The notes beneath the pieces are model-generated. The model was given only the letters and a program-made list of their open reading frames with translations. It did not search any database and was not told the origin of the DNA. Below, one piece after another: positions 6,003 through 8,704 of a DNA stretch of 8,704 nucleotides. The number at the start of each line of letters is the position of its first letter. Positions within the stretch are counted from its first letter, which is position 1. The position numbers and the translations under genes are program-made. Origin of the DNA: Planctomycetota bacterium (GTDB taxonomy: Bacteria; Planctomycetota; Phycisphaerae; Sedimentisphaerales; Anaerobacaceae); the NCBI GenBank assembly GCA_017885385.1, contig JAFNGF010000195.1, positions 1 to 8,704 of the forward strand, given 5' to 3'.

Positions 6003-6819
6003 CCAGAGGACAGAGGACGGAGGACAGAGGACGGAGGAGAGAGGTCAGAGCCACGAGCGTAAGCGAGTGGCCCGTGTTGGACAATCGGTGCGGGGCATCA
6101 CCGTTTTCTTCCCCTGCTACAACGAGCAAGACAATGTTGCCCGCACGGTTGAACGAGCACTCGAGGTTCTGGAAAAGCTCAACGCCGACTTTGAAGTGAT
6201 TATTGTCGACGACGGCAGCACGGATAACACCGGTCGGATTGCCGATGAAATCGCCGGCCGAGATAATAGGGTCAGAGTCGTACATCATCACCCCAATTTA
6301 GGCTATGGCGCCGCGCTGCAATCGGGCTTCAAAGCAGCTACGAAGGAGCTTGTCTTTTACACTGACGGCGATGGGCAGTTCGATATCCGGGAGATGCCGC
6401 CCTTGCTGCCGCTGATGGATAAGGCCGACATTGTCAGCTGCTACCGGCTGAATCGTCAGGACAATCTGGTCCGCAGAATCAATGGCTGGTGCTGGACAAA
6501 ATTGGTCTGCTTATTATTCGGGATGAAAGTCCGCGATATCGACTGCGCCTTCAAATTGTATAAACGCGAGATTTTTGACCACGTTGAACTATCCAGCATT
6601 GGGGCGTTGATCAATGCCGAAATCTTAGCCAGAGCCGTCCGAAGAGGCTACCGCCTGACCGAAAGGGGCGTGCATCATTATCCGCGAACCGCCGGCAGGC
6701 AGACCGGCGGAAACCCGCGCGTGATCCTGCGAGCATTTAAGGAGCTGATCAAGCTGTACCACCAGATCAAAAGCAGCGACAAACAAACGCAAATGGTTGA
6801 CACTATGGCGAGCAGGTGA
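5986..6819 (+). CDS. Family 2 glycosyltransferase, DPM1/DPG-synthase-like
   Basis: The 277-residue product has a GT-A nucleotide-sugar fold of the dolichyl/polyprenyl-phosphate sugar synthase type. Motifs in order: FFPCYNEQDN (41-50), VDDGSTDN (74-81), HHPNLGYGAALQSGF (101-115), TDGDGQFD with the metal-binding DxD at Asp127/Asp129, RDIDCAFKLYKREIF (183-197), and HHYPRTAGRQTGGNPRV near the end. No transmembrane helix follows the catalytic domain, so it is like soluble DPM1 rather than forms with C-terminal membrane helices. The expected reaction is transfer of a sugar from a nucleotide donor to a polyprenyl phosphate on the cytoplasmic face; the sugar cannot be read from the sequence. Residues 6-22 (SQRTEDGGQRTEERGQS) are encoded by a heptamer DNA array and are not part of the fold, which starts near residue 36. 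The gene overlaps the GT-C-like gene by 17 bases, suggesting a donor-maker and transferase pair. Confidence 0.9.
   Translation: MNKGGSQRTEDGGQRTEERGQSHERKRVARVGQSVRGITVFFPCYNEQDNVARTVERALEVLEKLNADFEVIIVDDGSTDNTGRIADEIAGRDNRVRVVHHHPNLGYGAALQSGFKAATKELVFYTDGDGQFDIREMPPLLPLMDKADIVSCYRLNRQDNLVRRINGWCWTKLVCLLFGMKVRDIDCAFKLYKREIFDHVELSSIGALINAEILARAVRRGYRLTERGVHHYPRTAGRQTGGNPRVILRAFKELIKLYHQIKSSDKQTQMVDTMASR
6004..6050. repeat. Tandem heptamer array in the GT2 coding start
   Basis: Six full units and a partial one follow without gaps: CAGAGGA, CAGAGGA, CGGAGGA, CAGAGGA, CGGAGGA, GAGAGGT, CAGAG. Three units make seven codons, so the array gives a seven-residue peptide period (GQRTEDG, GQRTEER). The unit family is the same as the complement of the right arm at 3471-3502. 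Confidence 0.9.
6051..6070. repeat. Imperfect palindrome next to the heptamer array
   Basis: CCACGAGCGTAAGCGAGTGG pairs CCAC with GTGG and GC with GC across a two-base mismatch. It directly follows the heptamers and contains GAGCG-AAGC, as does the core of the element at 3432-3450. It seems to be the core of a similar element that lacks the second arm. Confidence 0.45.
6814..6819 (+). promoter_or_regulatory. Ribosome binding site across the GT2 stop codon
   Basis: AGGTGA includes the GT2 stop codon TGA (6817-6819) and lies 6 bases before the ATG at 6826. It fixes the start of the last gene and implies translational coupling to the GT2 gene. Confidence 0.7.
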
Positions 6820-6825
6820 CATTGT

Positions 6826-8704
6826 ATGGACGAAGCGAAGGTCAATCTGTTCATCTACGGCTCGCTGCTCGACCCTCAAATATTCAAATCGGTCAGCGGC
6901 TTAGGTTTCACCCAGGACCGCTCACGAGCCGGCAAAGACAATCTTTTGGCAGAACCTGCCTTTTTGTCGGGCTGCCGGAAAGTCAGCCCCGACAACGTGT
7001 ATTTTTATGCCGTCGAAAGTCCCACATCCAGAATCGAAGGGCTTCTAATCCGCGATGTGCCCGCCACAGCGATGGCCGAAATCGACGGGTACGAGGGAAA
7101 ACGCTACGACAGAGATACCGTTCGCGTCAATACCGCCGGCGGTTTTGTTCAAGCCCAGGCTTATCTGGCAAGCCACGAGTCGATGAGAAAACAATTCGGC
7201 GATAGATTCCACGTCAATCTGATACACGAGCTCTGGCTGCGCAAACGCATCGAAAAATTCATCGAGAAGCGAACTCGTCCCGGCGAACAAACCGCTGATG
7301 CCGAGCTGGAGCGGCGGGCGGACAGGCAGCTGCTGGCAACCACCGAGCGGGACTTAGTTATAACCCATTACCGCAGAGACGCTGTCAGTGACTACTATCT
7401 TGAGCACGAGCTGGACCGGCCTCGACCAGGCATAAAACATTTACACGATGACCCTCAGGCGCAGCCGTTTATCGAAAACTATCTGGTTTTAGTCATAAAG
7501 CAGGTCTTGTTTAACGAGTTAGAGGAGAAAATGCAGGCCGGATTCCGTTTTGAGCTCGAGCACATGCTTACCTCCGAGAGATACTTCAAACGCTCCGCCA
7601 GCATGCTCGCGGTCCTGCAGATGATAAACGCCAATAAGGCTTCTGTTGATCTGCTCATTGATGAGTGTCTTAAGACGATGCCGTATCCCAAGCACGATCT
7701 TATCGACTACGTCAAATATGCGATACGGGCTGCCGACAGCATGTTCCACAGCCGGATCGCCGAATCTTTACTTGCGTCGATTAGGTCAAATCTGCAGCCT
7801 GGGCTTGTGCCTCTGGGAGCTGAGCTGGAATTAAGTAATCTCGGCCCTGCAGCCGTTGAGCCGCAGCGAACCGCTCGAAAGGCTTTTGACCCGGTATATG
7901 ACGACTTTAGATACTTCTATGATTTCAACCTGGAGGTGCTGACGTGGAAGCTGGGCGGATACATAGACGACCACAGCGGTTCCACCGACCGCGGGCGAAG
8001 GCTCGGTTTTTTGGAGCTGGCGCCCGGAAGGCTGAACATCGCCGGTGAGCTTTCACGCCCGGCGACTTCAGACCCGTGGCTGCTTAATAATTTGATACAC
8101 GAGATTATCGCTTTTTATGATGTCCAGCCGCACAGTCTGCATCTTTCTTTTCAGCTTCGCAGGAACCAGATCGGCAGGCAAAAAGTTTTGCCTCTGCGTT
8201 TTGTAAAGTGCCTGCTTGTGCTCGGCGGCGGCCTCAAACAAAAACACGCCGGCGGATTATGGGTCTCAAGAATGGGCTATGATGAAATAAAACAGTACGG
8301 ATTTGGTGAGGAGCTGGTTTTTGCCAGAACCAGTAAGCGCAGATGGTACGTGGGCGAAGACGAGATTGCCGAAAAGCCGCCGACCCAGGCTACCGCCCAC
8401 GTTCAACAGTACAAATTTATTCGTCTGGAAAAAAGAGCCAACTACGAGCCTTTAATTCTGTGCCTTAAGGGTCTTCAAATGGCTTACAATCCCGGCGACT
8501 ATTTAAGTGCGGACCAGCTAAACGCCAGCAGCAAGCTCCGGCGGGAATATGAGGAGCTGAAAAATTGGGCGGCAGAACCCACCGAAATCAGCCGGCAGAC
8601 TATAAGTGAGTTCATCAAAATCGTCCAGCAGGGTCTGATGAGTGAGGCACATCATCGGCCCGTTCACAAACTACACTATATAGACTGGGCCTTGAGTGCC
8701 ATCG
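6826..8704 (+). CDS. Gamma-glutamylcyclotransferase-like domain fused to a putative amidoligase (3' end outside window)
   Basis: I translated this frame by hand: 626 codons with no stop to the window edge. Residues about 6-116 look like an AIG2/GGCT-like cyclotransferase: VNLFIYGSLLD with the YGSL substrate loop (11-14), SRIEGLLIRD, and IDGYEGKRYDRDTVRV with Glu90 in the place of the catalytic Glu, ending in QAQAYLAS. GGCT enzymes release 5-oxoproline from gamma-glutamyl amines or peptides. Residues about 117-325 are charged, probably helical, and unrecognised. From 326, PLGAELELSNLG (Glu333, Glu335), GELSRPATSDPW (Glu408), HSLHLSFQLR (His436, His439) and KFIRLEKRANYEPL resemble the GxExE, E, H and R pattern of glutamine-synthetase-fold amidoligases (Amidoligase_2-like). 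The ligase call is by pattern and less certain than the first domain. No signal peptide or membrane segment is visible, so it is probably cytoplasmic. It follows the GT2 gene by 6 bases in the same operon. Confidence 0.7.
   Translation, partial: MDEAKVNLFIYGSLLDPQIFKSVSGLGFTQDRSRAGKDNLLAEPAFLSGCRKVSPDNVYFYAVESPTSRIEGLLIRDVPATAMAEIDGYEGKRYDRDTVRVNTAGGFVQAQAYLASHESMRKQFGDRFHVNLIHELWLRKRIEKFIEKRTRPGEQTADAELERRADRQLLATTERDLVITHYRRDAVSDYYLEHELDRPRPGIKHLHDDPQAQPFIENYLVLVIKQVLFNELEEKMQAGFRFELEHMLTSERYFKRSASMLAVLQMINANKASVDLLIDECLKTMPYPKHDLIDYVKYAIRAADSMFHSRIAESLLASIRSNLQPGLVPLGAELELSNLGPAAVEPQRTARKAFDPVYDDFRYFYDFNLEVLTWKLGGYIDDHSGSTDRGRRLGFLELAPGRLNIAGELSRPATSDPWLLNNLIHEIIAFYDVQPHSLHLSFQLRRNQIGRQKVLPLRFVKCLLVLGGGLKQKHAGGLWVSRMGYDEIKQYGFGEELVFARTSKRRWYVGEDEIAEKPPTQATAHVQQYKFIRLEKRANYEPLILCLKGLQMAYNPGDYLSADQLNASSKLRREYEELKNWAAEPTEISRQTISEFIKIVQQGLMSEAHHRPVHKLHYIDWALSAI

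Noticed and set aside
6816..7205. Plus-strand open frame of 129 codons at the start of the last gene
   Set aside because: It is a different frame of the same DNA. The frame from 6826 has a good ribosome binding site, GGCT motifs and stays open to the window end.

Overview
The window reads as part of a bacterial chromosome of moderate GC content. It most resembles an environmental Planctomycetota (Phycisphaerae-like) genome. That placement is an inference from three things: the gene mix, the poorly characterised lipoprotein, and the unusual number of short-period tandem repeats at gene boundaries. No tRNA, rRNA, CRISPR array, transposase or phage gene was seen.

Layout: on the minus strand lie a DUF362-family protein (130-1098) and, upstream of it, a lipoprotein of unknown function (1229-2095). 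A short AT-rich divergent intergenic region (2096-2211) consists largely of eight tandem heptamers and contains a plausible promoter. On the plus strand follow four genes packed as one apparent operon: a class I aspartate-type aminotransferase (2212-3402), a large GT-C-like membrane protein (3399-6002), a DPM1-like family 2 glycosyltransferase (5986-6819), and a large open frame that runs off the right edge (6826 to beyond 8704). The first three overlap by 4 and 17 bases; the fourth starts 6 bases after the third, with its Shine-Dalgarno sequence lying across the preceding stop codon. Bases 1-129 may hold the tail of a convergent gene.

The most interesting gene is the last. No stop interrupts its 626 readable codons. 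It begins with a gamma-glutamylcyclotransferase (AIG2/GGCT-like) domain carrying the YGSL motif and the catalytic-type Glu of YEG, passes through about 200 mostly helical residues, and continues into a region whose GAELE ... GELSRP ... HLH ... RLEKR pattern resembles a glutamine-synthetase-fold amidoligase. That would put a domain that cleaves gamma-glutamyl amides and a domain that may make amide bonds on one polypeptide, in an operon with a GT2/GT-C pair. The GT2 protein may make a polyprenyl-phosphate sugar that the GT-C protein transfers outside the membrane. One hypothesis is an amino-acid- or peptide-decorated surface glycoconjugate.

The second theme is repetitive DNA. Every intergenic region over 100 bases, and two gene starts, carry arrays of 7- or 9-base units. 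Two of the heptamer arrays are translated as arginine-rich N-terminal extensions on the two glycosyltransferases. Three of the elements share a GC-rich core that resembles a degenerate palindrome.
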